NCBI RefSeq assembly: GCF_001575205.1
Contig: NZ_LSRE01000013.1
Location: 183,828 to 247,827 of the forward strand
Direction of reading: 5' to 3'
Length of the DNA: 64,000 nucleotides
Source: Tsukamurella pseudospumae
GTDB lineage: Bacteria > Actinomycetota > Actinomycetes > Mycobacteriales > Mycobacteriaceae
Part shown: positions 44,229 through 52,446 of the stretch, in pieces
How the letters are laid out: every line of letters starts with the position of its first letter
Position numbering within the stretch: position 1 is the first letter of the stretch
The notes under the pieces: generated by a model
Seen by the model: the letters and a program-made list of their open reading frames with translations, nothing else
Databases searched by the model: none
What the model was told of the DNA's origin: nothing
Made by a program: the position numbers and the translations under genes

Positions 44229-44258
44229 CACCCGGTGCCGTCCTCGGCGGTCCGGGTG
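44229..44258 (+). terminator. hairpin between cyclase remnant and MFS gene
   Basis: Arms CACCCGG (44229-44235) and CCGGGTG (44252-44258) pair perfectly, with the 16-base loop itself GC-rich. There is no T-run. It could lower read-through into the MFS gene or be left from the deleted gene boundary. Confidence 0.3.
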
Positions 44259-44273
44259 CGAAAGGCACCTGAA

Positions 44274-45581
44274 ATGTCCACATCGTTCGGCGAGGAGCTC
44301 TCGCGAAACTGGAACGTCCTGCTCGGGTCGATCATCGGCGGCGGCTGCGGCATCATCCCGCTGGCCGCCGCGGCCGGAGCCATGTTCATGCGCTCCATCC
44401 AGGCCGACTTCGGTTGGACCCGCACGGAACTCTCCCTGTCGTCGGTGGTGCTCGGCGTGGTGCTCGCGGGGATGGCGCCGCTCGTCGGCGTCCTCGTCGA
44501 CCGGTATCGGACGTCGTGGATCGCCGGCGGCTCGATGGTGCTGATGGCGGGCGGGTGGGTTGCGCTCAGCCTCGTCGGCAACAACCTCGGTCTGTACCTG
44601 GCCCTGTTCGCCGTGACCACCGTCATCGCCGCCGGCGCGTCGGCGGTTCCCTTCGCCCGCGCCGTCAGCATCGCCTTCCCGGGCAACCGCGGTAAGGCAT
44701 TGGGCCTGGCGATGATCGGCAACGGGGTCTCCGGGGTCCTGCTGCCGCTGTACATCGTTCCGCTCGTCGCCGCCGACGGCTGGCGCTCCGGGTTCCGGGC
44801 TCTGGCGCTCGTCGCCGTCGTCGCGGCGCCCATCGTCTTCGGGCTCCTCCGCAAGGGCGAGCGGAAGCCGGGGGTCGCCGACGCGGCCGCGGCGTTCTCC
44901 CCCGGCCCCGACCTCGCCACCGTCGGGATGACGGTGCGCCAGGCGATCGCGAGCCGTCCGTTCCGGATGCTGCTCGTCATCTTCCCGCTCGTCACGCTCT
45001 CGTTCGCAGGACTGCAGATGCATTTCCTGGCGATGCTCGGCGATGCCGGCCTCTCGGCACAGTGGGTGGCCTGGTACGCGAGCTCGATGGGCATCGCGCT
45101 CACCGTGACCCGCGTGATCTCGGGGTACCTGCTGGACGCCTTCCCCGCCCAGCGGGTGTGCGCGATCATCATGGGCCTCGGCGCCGCCTCGGTCCTGGTC
45201 TTCGCCTTCAGTGGCACAGCCGGATCGGTCTTCGGCGCGATCGCCATCGGGCTGGTGAGCGGTGCGGAGATCGACATGCTCGGCTACTTCGCCTCGAAGT
45301 ACTTCGGGTTCGCCTCCTACGGGCGGGTGTACGGAATGCTCTGGTCCACGATCCTGCTCACCACCGCCGTCTCGCCCATCCTGTACGGCCTGGTCAAGGA
45401 CGGCACCGGCAGCTACACGCCCGCACTCGTGGCGGGAGCCGCCCTCCTCGGCGTCGCGAGCCTGTTGCTGCTGCGCATGGCCCGTATCCCCTACCTCCCG
45501 ACAACTTCCGGGCCCCCGGCCCCCGTCGGGCGGTCCGACGGTACGCCGATCGGCACCGTCGGCATCGCTCCCGTGGCCTGA
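44274..45581 (+). CDS. MFS transporter (oxalate/formate antiporter-like)
   Basis: 435 residues with 12 helices. LAAAAGAMFMRSIQADFGWTRTELSLSSVV matches the TM1 and loop of monocarboxylate/OFA-type carriers, and GLAMIGNGVSGVLLPLYIVPL the TM5 region. ATG 44274 is preceded by a weak AAAGG. It probably imports the acidic substrate of the surrounding pathway. The C-terminal tail is short and Pro-rich. Confidence 0.83.
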   Translation: MSTSFGEELSRNWNVLLGSIIGGGCGIIPLAAAAGAMFMRSIQADFGWTRTELSLSSVVLGVVLAGMAPLVGVLVDRYRTSWIAGGSMVLMAGGWVALSLVGNNLGLYLALFAVTTVIAAGASAVPFARAVSIAFPGNRGKALGLAMIGNGVSGVLLPLYIVPLVAADGWRSGFRALALVAVVAAPIVFGLLRKGERKPGVADAAAAFSPGPDLATVGMTVRQAIASRPFRMLLVIFPLVTLSFAGLQMHFLAMLGDAGLSAQWVAWYASSMGIALTVTRVISGYLLDAFPAQRVCAIIMGLGAASVLVFAFSGTAGSVFGAIAIGLVSGAEIDMLGYFASKYFGFASYGRVYGMLWSTILLTTAVSPILYGLVKDGTGSYTPALVAGAALLGVASLLLLRMARIPYLPTTSGPPAPVGRSDGTPIGTVGIAPVA

Positions 45582-45605
45582 TCCACTTCTCCGAAAGGCG
45601 ACGCC

Positions 45606-46529
45606 ATGAAGTTCGCGACCTACTCCGACGTCCCGGGTGGGGCCACCCGTGCCGCGGTGCTCGACGGCGAGATGTTGTATCCCGTATCCGGCGCGTCGAG
45701 CGTGCTCGATCTGATCGGCGACGGGCTGGATCAGCTTCTGCTGCACGGTCGTACCGCCCGCGAGACCGCTTCTCCCGTTCCGCTCGCCTCGGTCCGACTC
45801 GAGGCGCCGCTGCAGCCCCCGTCGATGCGCGACACGATGAGCTTCCACGAGCACATCGTCAACTGCATGGGCGAGGTCGATCCGTTGCACCACGAGTTCC
45901 CGTGCTTCTACGTCACCAACCACGACGCGGTGATCGGCCCGAACGACGAGGCCCGCGTCTCCCCCGGCTGCGAGCAGTTCGACTACGAGCTCGAGGTGGC
46001 GACGGTGATCGGCCGGCCCGGCACCAACATCGCTCCGAACGAGGCGGCCGAGCACATCATCGGCTACACCACCTACATCGACTGGAGCGCACGGGATCTC
46101 CAGTTCGAGGAGATGCAGCTCCGGCTCGGCCCGGCCAAGGGCAAGGACGGTGCCACCACCCTCGGCCCGGTCCTCGTGACGGCGGACGAGTTCGCCCCGC
46201 TGCGCGCGGGCAAGGGCCACGACATCGGTATGCGCGTCGCGATCAACGGCGAGCCGATCAGCAGCGGCAACTGGTCGTCGATCAATTGGACTTTCGACGA
46301 TGTCGTCGCCTTCACCTCCCGCGGCACCTCGCTGCGGACGGGCGCGGTGATCGGCTCCGGCACCGTCGGCAAGGGTTGCCTGCTCGAGCAGCGCGCCCTC
46401 GACCCCGAGGGTTTCCGCGGCTGGCTCCGGCCCGGCGACGTGGTCACCTTCGAGGTCGACCTCATCGGCCGCATGGACATCACCGTCGGATCCCCGCTTC
46501 CCCGCCACCCCCTCAGCTCCGGCCACTGA
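45606..46529 (+). CDS. fumarylacetoacetate hydrolase-family protein 1
   Basis: 307 residues. The FAH metal ligands are recognisable: Glu in FDYELEVATVIG near 127, and Asp in YIDWSARDLQ near 158, together with the following acid-rich region. LGPAKGKDGATTLGPVLVT is the usual substrate loop. Family members hydrolyse or decarboxylate acylpyruvates and 1,3-diketo acids. GAAAGGCGA precedes ATG 45606. A second, diverged FAH gene lies 1.4 kb downstream, so two carbon-carbon bond hydrolyses or one heteromeric enzyme are possible. Confidence 0.85.
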   Translation: MKFATYSDVPGGATRAAVLDGEMLYPVSGASSVLDLIGDGLDQLLLHGRTARETASPVPLASVRLEAPLQPPSMRDTMSFHEHIVNCMGEVDPLHHEFPCFYVTNHDAVIGPNDEARVSPGCEQFDYELEVATVIGRPGTNIAPNEAAEHIIGYTTYIDWSARDLQFEEMQLRLGPAKGKDGATTLGPVLVTADEFAPLRAGKGHDIGMRVAINGEPISSGNWSSINWTFDDVVAFTSRGTSLRTGAVIGSGTVGKGCLLEQRALDPEGFRGWLRPGDVVTFEVDLIGRMDITVGSPLPRHPLSSGH

Positions 46530-46558
46530 AACACCAACACCGAACAGGAAAGAAGATC

Positions 46559-47038
46559 ATGATCGTTGTACTCACCGTTTTCAAGTACGTGGAGGGCGCC
46601 CCGATTCCGGCGCAGAAGGAGTCCGAGGCCCTGGAGGCCGCGCTCCAGGAGGAGATGATCGACACCGGCGACATCCTCTGGTTCCACAGTCGGCTGAAGT
46701 TCTTCGGCACGGAGGTCGGCGGCGTCCGCTGGGACGATGCGGCGCTCTACGCCGTGCGCGACGCCGAAGCCATGCGCCGCTGGATGCTGTGGGACAAGCA
46801 CCGCGCGGTCGACGCTGCGATGGCCGAGAACAACGCCCTCGTCTCCGTGCTCCCGTTGCAGTTCACCGACGCCGAGGACACCGAGGCGGCCATGAACGAG
46901 TTCCTCGCCGTCATGCGCGAGGGCGCGTTCGACCGCGCGGAACACGGGCTGACGCTGGACTTCCCGGCGGCCCGCTTCGGTCCCGACTACGCCATGCCCG
47001 AGCTCGCGGACCTCGCCGCCGGCACCGACCGGAAGTGA
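46559..47038 (+). CDS. unknown 159-residue protein between two FAH genes
   Basis: 159 residues, soluble, acidic. The N-terminal strand MIVVLTVFKYVEGAP and the later pattern ALYAVRDAEAMRRWMLWDKHRAVDAAM are compatible with a duplicated ferredoxin-like (dimeric alpha+beta barrel) fold, but this is only an impression. I do not recognise a family. AGGAAAGAAG precedes ATG 46559. Its fixed place inside the cluster suggests an enzyme or isomerase step specific to this pathway. Confidence 0.65.
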   Translation: MIVVLTVFKYVEGAPIPAQKESEALEAALQEEMIDTGDILWFHSRLKFFGTEVGGVRWDDAALYAVRDAEAMRRWMLWDKHRAVDAAMAENNALVSVLPLQFTDAEDTEAAMNEFLAVMREGAFDRAEHGLTLDFPAARFGPDYAMPELADLAAGTDRK

Positions 47039-47047
47039 GGGATCACC

Positions 47048-48025
47048 GTGAAGGTCGTGACCTTCCACCGGCAGGGCGACCCCGCCCCGCGACTCGGCCT
47101 GGACAACCGGGACGGCTCCACCTACACCGACCTCACGGCGCGATTCCCCGAGGACCCCGCGTTCGGGTCCATGCTCGCGTTCATCGACGCCGGCGCGCCC
47201 GCTCTCGAGAAGGCCTGGGAGGCATTCCTGAAGCTCGACGGTGCCTTCCTCGTCGAGCAGGGCACCGTCACCCTGCTCTCGCCGTTCCGGCCGCGCCGCC
47301 TGCGCGACTGCGGGCTGATCGTGGCGCACCTGCGCCCGAGCATGCTCAAGAGCGCGCAGTGGCTCGCGGCGAACACCGACGCACCGTCGGCGATGGAGCT
47401 CTACACCGCCTTCGACCCGATCTTCGCCCCGCACTACGACCCTGCGGTGCCCCCGCTCTTCGTCGACCGCGACCCGGCCACCGCCTGCGCGCCGGGCGCC
47501 GTGCTCACCTGGCCGGCCGAGAGCGCGTGGATGGACTACGAACTCGAGCTCGCGGTGGTGATCGGGAAGGCCGGCACGGACATCGCGCCGGAGAACGCCG
47601 CGGACCACGTCTTCGGCTACACCGTCTACAACGACTGGACGCTGCGCGACATCCAGGCGGCGAACATGCGGCGCAGCGGCGAGGTCCACGGCGACGCCAA
47701 GGACTTCCCGGACTCCAACTCCTTCGGGCCGTGCGTGGTCACCAAGGACGAGATCCCCGATCCCCGGAACCTCGCGATGACGGTCCGCGTGAACGGGGAG
47801 GTTTGGGGCGCAGGCAGTTCCGCACGGATGATCCACTCCTTCGAGGACGCCGTCGTCGCCTTCAGCCGCAACGGCGGCATCAAGGCCGGCGAGGTCTGGG
47901 GCACGGGCACCGTCCCCGACGGCTCCAGCTTCGAGCTCGGCAAACGGCTCCCCCGGCCCGCGTTCGTCGAGCTCGAGATCGAGGGCATCGGAAAGCTCTC
48001 CCACTACGTCGTCCCGCAAGCCTGA
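47048..48025 (+). CDS. fumarylacetoacetate hydrolase-family protein 2
   Basis: 325 residues from GTG 47048. The FAH core is present: MDYELELAVVIGKAGTDI with the metal Glu near 179, YNDWTLRDIQ with the Asp near 210, and FGPCVVTKDEI. The N-terminal half is longer than in FAH 1 and the segment between the motifs differs, so the two are not recent duplicates. The substrate is probably an acylpyruvate-type intermediate. It starts nine bases after the unknown protein. Confidence 0.84.
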   Translation: MKVVTFHRQGDPAPRLGLDNRDGSTYTDLTARFPEDPAFGSMLAFIDAGAPALEKAWEAFLKLDGAFLVEQGTVTLLSPFRPRRLRDCGLIVAHLRPSMLKSAQWLAANTDAPSAMELYTAFDPIFAPHYDPAVPPLFVDRDPATACAPGAVLTWPAESAWMDYELELAVVIGKAGTDIAPENAADHVFGYTVYNDWTLRDIQAANMRRSGEVHGDAKDFPDSNSFGPCVVTKDEIPDPRNLAMTVRVNGEVWGAGSSARMIHSFEDAVVAFSRNGGIKAGEVWGTGTVPDGSSFELGKRLPRPAFVELEIEGIGKLSHYVVPQA

Positions 48026-48052
48026 AACACTCACCCCGAAAGAAGTACCACC

Positions 48053-48985
48053 ATGTCCACTCAACTCGCACTCGAGGACGACCCCCGCCTCATCCGCCTC
48101 ACCGACGAGGTCTACGTCTTCGGCACCTACCCGTACAGCGGCCTCGTCGTCACGGACGAGGGCTGCATCGCGATCGACGGCCCCATGTCGCCGAACATCT
48201 GCGCACCCTGGAAGGAGTTCATCGACGCGAAGGGGCCACTGCGGTACCAGGTGTACTGCGAGCACCACTCCGACCACACCATCTCCGCGCCCTACCTGCA
48301 GCCGGAGGTCCTGGTGTCGTCCGAGACGACGCGTGGCGTCATGGATACCGACGAGGTGGCCCGGGAGGCCATGCGCACCTGGGGTGCCTACCCGGATGTC
48401 GACAGTGCCGTCATCGACGGCTACCGCATGGCCTACCCGACGCTGACGTACCGCGGGCGCCTCAATCTGGAGCTGGGTGGCAAGCGGTTCACGCTGTTCG
48501 AGGCCCCGGGGCACACCATGGGTTCGACGGTCGTGCACGCGATCGACGATCGCGTCGCCTTCATCGCCGATCTCGGTGCGACCCCTGCCATCCAGTCCGG
48601 TGACCCCGTCGCGTGGCTGACCACGATCGCGCTGTTGGAGACGCTGGACGTCGACTGGTACGTGCAGGGTCACATGGACCCGATGCGTCGCGAGGACCTG
48701 CACGAGTGGCGGCTGGCTCTGCTCGGCGCGCTGGACACCGCGCGCGAGCGGGATCGCGAGGGCCTGACCCCGGATCAGATCGTCGCGCAGGGCGGCGTCT
48801 TCGACGTCGCGAAGATCCTCGGCGGCAAGACCTTCCTCGGCCGCGACGACATTCCGCCGGGCCTGCTGACCTTCGGCGCGGGTGCGCTCCAGGCGATCGG
48901 CGCCGAGCGCATGTCCGAGGCCGTGCACCGCCATCCCACCGATTCCCTCTCGGCCGCACTCGGCCCCGTCAGTACCCAGGAGTGA
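48053..48985 (+). CDS. MBL-fold hydrolase with altered HxHxDH motif
   Basis: 310 residues. The metallo-beta-lactamase fold is shown by LVVTDEGCIAIDGPM near the N terminus, APGHTMGSTVVH near 145 and a late His in VQGHMDPMR near 207. The first metal motif reads EHHSDH, so the first His of HxHxDH is Glu while a second His stands beside it. This may alter metal loading. A thioesterase or lactonase role within the pathway is possible. GAAAGAAGTACC precedes ATG 48053. Confidence 0.78.
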   Translation: MSTQLALEDDPRLIRLTDEVYVFGTYPYSGLVVTDEGCIAIDGPMSPNICAPWKEFIDAKGPLRYQVYCEHHSDHTISAPYLQPEVLVSSETTRGVMDTDEVAREAMRTWGAYPDVDSAVIDGYRMAYPTLTYRGRLNLELGGKRFTLFEAPGHTMGSTVVHAIDDRVAFIADLGATPAIQSGDPVAWLTTIALLETLDVDWYVQGHMDPMRREDLHEWRLALLGALDTARERDREGLTPDQIVAQGGVFDVAKILGGKTFLGRDDIPPGLLTFGAGALQAIGAERMSEAVHRHPTDSLSAALGPVSTQE

Positions 48986-48990
48986 GTTCC

Positions 48991-50226
48991 ATGAGCCAGG
49001 ACGTCTTCATCATCGGCGTCGGCATGACGCCCTTCGGCGTGCACGCCTCCGAGACCGTGCCGACCCTGACCGCACGCGCGGTCCGCGAGGCGCTCGCCGA
49101 CGCCGGCATCACGCCGGCCGAGGTGGAAGCCGCCTACTTCGGCAACACCACCCAGGGACCGCTGGAGGGGCAGGCGATGATCGCCGGTCAGATCGCGCTC
49201 CGCGGCGTCGGTTTCGAGCGCATCCCGATCTTCAACGTCGAGAACGCCTGCGCGAGCGGTTCGTCCGCGCTCAATCTCGCGATCACCAGCGTGCGGGCGG
49301 GCGAGGCCTCCGTCGCGCTCGCGGTGGGCGCCGAGAAGATGAACACCGGCGACAAAGCGAAGACGATGAGCGTCTTCGACGGTGCCTACGACCTGTCCGA
49401 TCCCGCTGCGCTGCAGCGCACTCTGGACGCGCTCGGCGGCGAGGTCGACACCAGCGACGCCGGGCAGCGCAGCATCTTCATGGACATCTATGCCGCGATG
49501 GCACGCAATCACATGACGACCTTCGGCACCACGCAGGAGCAGATCGCCGCGGTCTCGTCGAAGAATCACGGTCACTCGGTGAACAACCCCCTGTCGCACT
49601 ACCGCAAGGCCATGAGCGTCGAGGAGATCCTCTCGGCGCGAGCACTCGCCTACCCGCTGACCGTCCCCATGTGCTCGCCGCTCACGGACGGCGCGGCCGC
49701 GGCGATCGTCTGCACCGCGGAGGTCGCCGCGCGGATCGCCGGGAACAGGAACGTCCGGGTGCTCGCGTCCGTCGCCGGTACGAGCGTCGAACGCGAGACG
49801 GCCGACTACTCGAAGCACGTCACGCGGCTCGCCGGCGAGCGCGCCTACGAGCGCGCGGGTATCGCGCCGAGCGACGTGGACGTCGCGGAGGTGCACGACG
49901 CCACGGCGTTCGGCGAGCTCGCGATCAGCGAGCACCTCGGCTTCTTCGAGCCCGGCGGGGGCGGCGCGGCCGCCGAGGCCGGGGAGACGACCCTCGGCGG
50001 CCGCATCCCGATCAACACCTCCGGTGGGCTCGAGTCCAAGGGCCATCCACTGGCGGCGACCGGGCTCGGCCAGATCTTCGAGCTCGTCACGCAGCTGCGC
50101 GGCGAGGCCGGGGCCCGGCAGGTCGACGGTGCGCGGATCGCCCTCGCCGAGAACGGCGGAGGCTTCAGCCCGTTCGGCACCGGCGAGGAGGCCGTCGCCG
50201 TGGTCACGATCCTCAAGGCACCCTGA
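48991..50226 (+). CDS. SCP-x-type thiolase
   Basis: 411 residues. The nucleophile Cys87 lies in NVENACASGSSALNLA, typical of the thiolase branch related to SCP-x and lipid-transfer thiolases. HDATAFGELAISEHLG holds a conserved His, and SGGLESKGHPLAATG near 340-354 the second catalytic His. It may cleave or form a beta-ketoacyl-CoA. Its stop shares one base with the start of the AMP-ligase gene (TGATG). No DUF35 partner is beside it, which is unusual for this branch when acting as a retro-aldolase pair. Confidence 0.85.
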   Translation: MSQDVFIIGVGMTPFGVHASETVPTLTARAVREALADAGITPAEVEAAYFGNTTQGPLEGQAMIAGQIALRGVGFERIPIFNVENACASGSSALNLAITSVRAGEASVALAVGAEKMNTGDKAKTMSVFDGAYDLSDPAALQRTLDALGGEVDTSDAGQRSIFMDIYAAMARNHMTTFGTTQEQIAAVSSKNHGHSVNNPLSHYRKAMSVEEILSARALAYPLTVPMCSPLTDGAAAAIVCTAEVAARIAGNRNVRVLASVAGTSVERETADYSKHVTRLAGERAYERAGIAPSDVDVAEVHDATAFGELAISEHLGFFEPGGGGAAAEAGETTLGGRIPINTSGGLESKGHPLAATGLGQIFELVTQLRGEAGARQVDGARIALAENGGGFSPFGTGEEAVAVVTILKAP

Positions 50227-51785
50227 TGGCGATCATCGACTACTTCGACCAGGGCTGGGCCCGCAACGCCGGCGGTGACGCCTTCGTCCTGGGCGATCGA
50301 CGGTGGACGTACCAGGAGGCCGGTGAGCTGACCTGCCGGATCGCCCACGCGCTGCTCGGCGAGAAGGTCGCGCTCACCGGCAACGCCGCGGTGCTCTCCC
50401 CCAACGACCCCGTCGGCTGGATGTGCGTGCTCGGCATCTGGCGGGCCGGCCGCACCTGGGTGCCGCTGCATCCGGGCGAGCCGGCGAGCACCTCGGCGCA
50501 GCTCATGCGCCAGTTCGATTGCGAGGCACTGTTCTTCCACAGCTCGATGCGCACCGAGGCCGAGGAACTCTGCGCGGCTCTGCCGCAGGTGAGCCTGGTG
50601 ATCTGCATCGACTCCGACCTCGACGGGGCCTACACCTCGCTCGAGAACTGGATCGACGGCGCACCGTCGACCCGCCCGACGGTGCCCTACGACATGGACG
50701 ACGTGGTGATGATCTCGCCCACCGGCGGCACCACGGGCCTGCCCAAGGGCGTGATGAACACGCATCGCACCCTGGCGAACACGTGCGCGCACCTGCTCAT
50801 GGCGTTCGAGTACGGCGACGACGAGCACGTCGTGAACCTCGCGGCGGCTCCGCTGACGCACTCCGCCGGCATCGTCACCCTGCCCACCATGGTGCGGGGC
50901 GGCACCGTCGTCATCATCGAGCGGCCGGACCCGGCCTCCGTGGTCGCGGCGATCGAGGAGCACCACGTGACGGACCTGTTCCTGCCGCCGACGGTGATCT
51001 ACCGGATGCTCGACTGGGTGGCCGGACGCGACTGCGACTTCTCCTCGCTGCGGTACTTCGTGCACGGCGCGGCGCCGATGTCGGTGGAGAAGCTCAAGCG
51101 CGCGATCGAGGTGTTCGGCCCCGTGATGATGGCGGCGTACGGGCAGACCGAGGCCTTCGCGGCCATCGCCTACGCGCGGCCCGACGAGCGGGTCAAGAAC
51201 GGGATCATGGTGCCCGACAGCCGACTCGACTCCTGCGGCCGGCCCTACCCGCTGATCTCCGTCGAGATCCGCGACCGGAACGATGCCGCGGTGTCCGTGG
51301 GCGAGAGCGGCGAGATCTGCGTGCGCGGCGATCTCGTGATGAAGGGCTACTACAAGCAGCCGGACAAGACCGCCGAGACGATCGTCGACGGCTGGCTGCA
51401 CACCGGCGACGTCGGCCACTTGGACGAGGACGGCTACCTCTACATCACCGACCGGACCAAGGACATGATCATCTCGGGCGGCTTCAACGTGTACCCGAGC
51501 GAGATCGAGCAGGTGATCTGGGGCCATCCCGCGGTGGCGGACTGCGCCGTGATCGGCGTCCCCGATCCAGATTGGGGCGAGAAGGTGATCGCCGTCGTCG
51601 AGCTCTCCCCGGGCCAGCAGGTCGACGGGGCCGAACTCATCGCCCTGGTCAAAGAGGCACTGGGCAGCGTCCGGACGCCCAAGCGGATCGACATCGTCCC
51701 GAGCCTGCCGCGCAGTGGCACCGGCAAGGTGCTCAAACGCGCTCTGCGCGAGGACTACTGGTCCGGCGCGGACACCAAGATCTGA
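50226..51785 (+). CDS. acyl-CoA ligase (AMP-binding, ANL superfamily)
   Basis: 519 residues. The P-loop ISPTGGTTGLPKGV lies at about 163-176, MAAYGQTEA is the A5 motif, WLHTGDVGHLDEDGYLYITDR the A7-A8 hinge region, and Lys501 in RSGTGKVLKRAL the catalytic C-terminal Lys. It activates a carboxylic acid to its CoA thioester. The cluster therefore processes CoA-bound intermediates, in line with the thiolase next door. Substrate class (aryl or medium-chain) cannot be decided here. Confidence 0.87.
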   Translation: MAIIDYFDQGWARNAGGDAFVLGDRRWTYQEAGELTCRIAHALLGEKVALTGNAAVLSPNDPVGWMCVLGIWRAGRTWVPLHPGEPASTSAQLMRQFDCEALFFHSSMRTEAEELCAALPQVSLVICIDSDLDGAYTSLENWIDGAPSTRPTVPYDMDDVVMISPTGGTTGLPKGVMNTHRTLANTCAHLLMAFEYGDDEHVVNLAAAPLTHSAGIVTLPTMVRGGTVVIIERPDPASVVAAIEEHHVTDLFLPPTVIYRMLDWVAGRDCDFSSLRYFVHGAAPMSVEKLKRAIEVFGPVMMAAYGQTEAFAAIAYARPDERVKNGIMVPDSRLDSCGRPYPLISVEIRDRNDAAVSVGESGEICVRGDLVMKGYYKQPDKTAETIVDGWLHTGDVGHLDEDGYLYITDRTKDMIISGGFNVYPSEIEQVIWGHPAVADCAVIGVPDPDWGEKVIAVVELSPGQQVDGAELIALVKEALGSVRTPKRIDIVPSLPRSGTGKVLKRALREDYWSGADTKI

Positions 51786-51817
51786 CAACACGTATCCGAA
51801 GAAGGAAGGACATCATC

Positions 51818-52363
51818 ATGACCACAGCGATTCTCGTCGGAGGCAACGGCTACATCGGGCGCGAGGTGACCCGTCAGTGGCTGCAGCGCGACCCCGCGGT
51901 GCAGCTCATCGTGACCAGCCGGGAGGACCGGCACGAGATCGAGGACCCGCGTGTGCAGCACGTGCAGGTGGATGCCGCCGACGCGGCGGCCTTCGAGAGC
52001 GCCCTCCCGGCCTCAGCCGACTACGTCGTCACCTTCACCTACGGCTCGAACGAGGTCCTGGAGAACATCCGCGGCTACGCCGAGAAGCACGGCGCGCAGG
52101 CCGTCGGCAACGTCGGCATTGGCGCCGTCGAGCTCCCCGGTTTCGAGGACTTCGTCGCCATGAAGAAGGCCGAGCTGGAGTTCCTCCGCGCCGGAGCGGT
52201 GCGCGTCGCGAACGTCGACGCCACCGTCGTCTACGGGGCCGACCGGGACGACGACCTCGCGAAGGCCGTGCGGTCCGGCGCGCTCGACGCGCTCCCGCCG
52301 ATCAGCGTCGAGGTCGTCGCGCAGCTGCTCATTGACCGCCTGGTGCGCGCCTGGGCCGCCTGA
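51818..52363 (+). CDS. short NAD(P)-binding reductase/isomerase-like protein
   Basis: 181 residues. AILVGGNGYIGREVTRQWL is a GxxGxxG dinucleotide-binding start, and the rest follows the first half of atypical SDR (NmrA-like) proteins, ending shortly after VANVDATVVYG. It lacks the usual C-terminal substrate domain, so it is short for the family. AGGAAGGA precedes ATG 51818. The role is uncertain; it may reduce a keto intermediate of the cluster. Confidence 0.65.
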   Translation: MTTAILVGGNGYIGREVTRQWLQRDPAVQLIVTSREDRHEIEDPRVQHVQVDAADAAAFESALPASADYVVTFTYGSNEVLENIRGYAEKHGAQAVGNVGIGAVELPGFEDFVAMKKAELEFLRAGAVRVANVDATVVYGADRDDDLAKAVRSGALDALPPISVEVVAQLLIDRLVRAWAA

Positions 52364-52375
52364 CCCGGCTCGATG

Positions 52376-52421
52376 TTGACACTGCTTACACGCCGGGCTA
52401 CAGTCGTTCGTGTAAGCAGTG
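52376..52421 (+). promoter_or_regulatory. strong promoter embedded in a 12-base dyad
   Basis: TTGACA (52376-52381) and TACAGT (52399-52404), spaced by 17 bases, form a near-consensus housekeeping promoter. Arms CACTGCTTACAC (52380-52391) and GTGTAAGCAGTG (52410-52421) pair perfectly with an 18-base spacer and bracket the -10 box. This is a classical repressor-blocked promoter for the gene at 52447. The cognate regulator is not obvious within the window. Confidence 0.8.
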
Positions 52422-52446
52422 CATACATCGACGAGTGAGGGACATC

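Noticed and set aside
44172..46526. Minus-strand frame of 784 codons
   Set aside because: Antisense to the MFS and FAH genes with shadow-type composition and no motif.
46073..48934. Very long minus-strand frame (953 codons) across the FAH/MBL genes
   Set aside because: It runs through three well-supported plus-strand genes and their ribosome sites, has no domain pattern and repeats Val/Gly/Asp/Arg as expected for a high-GC antisense frame.
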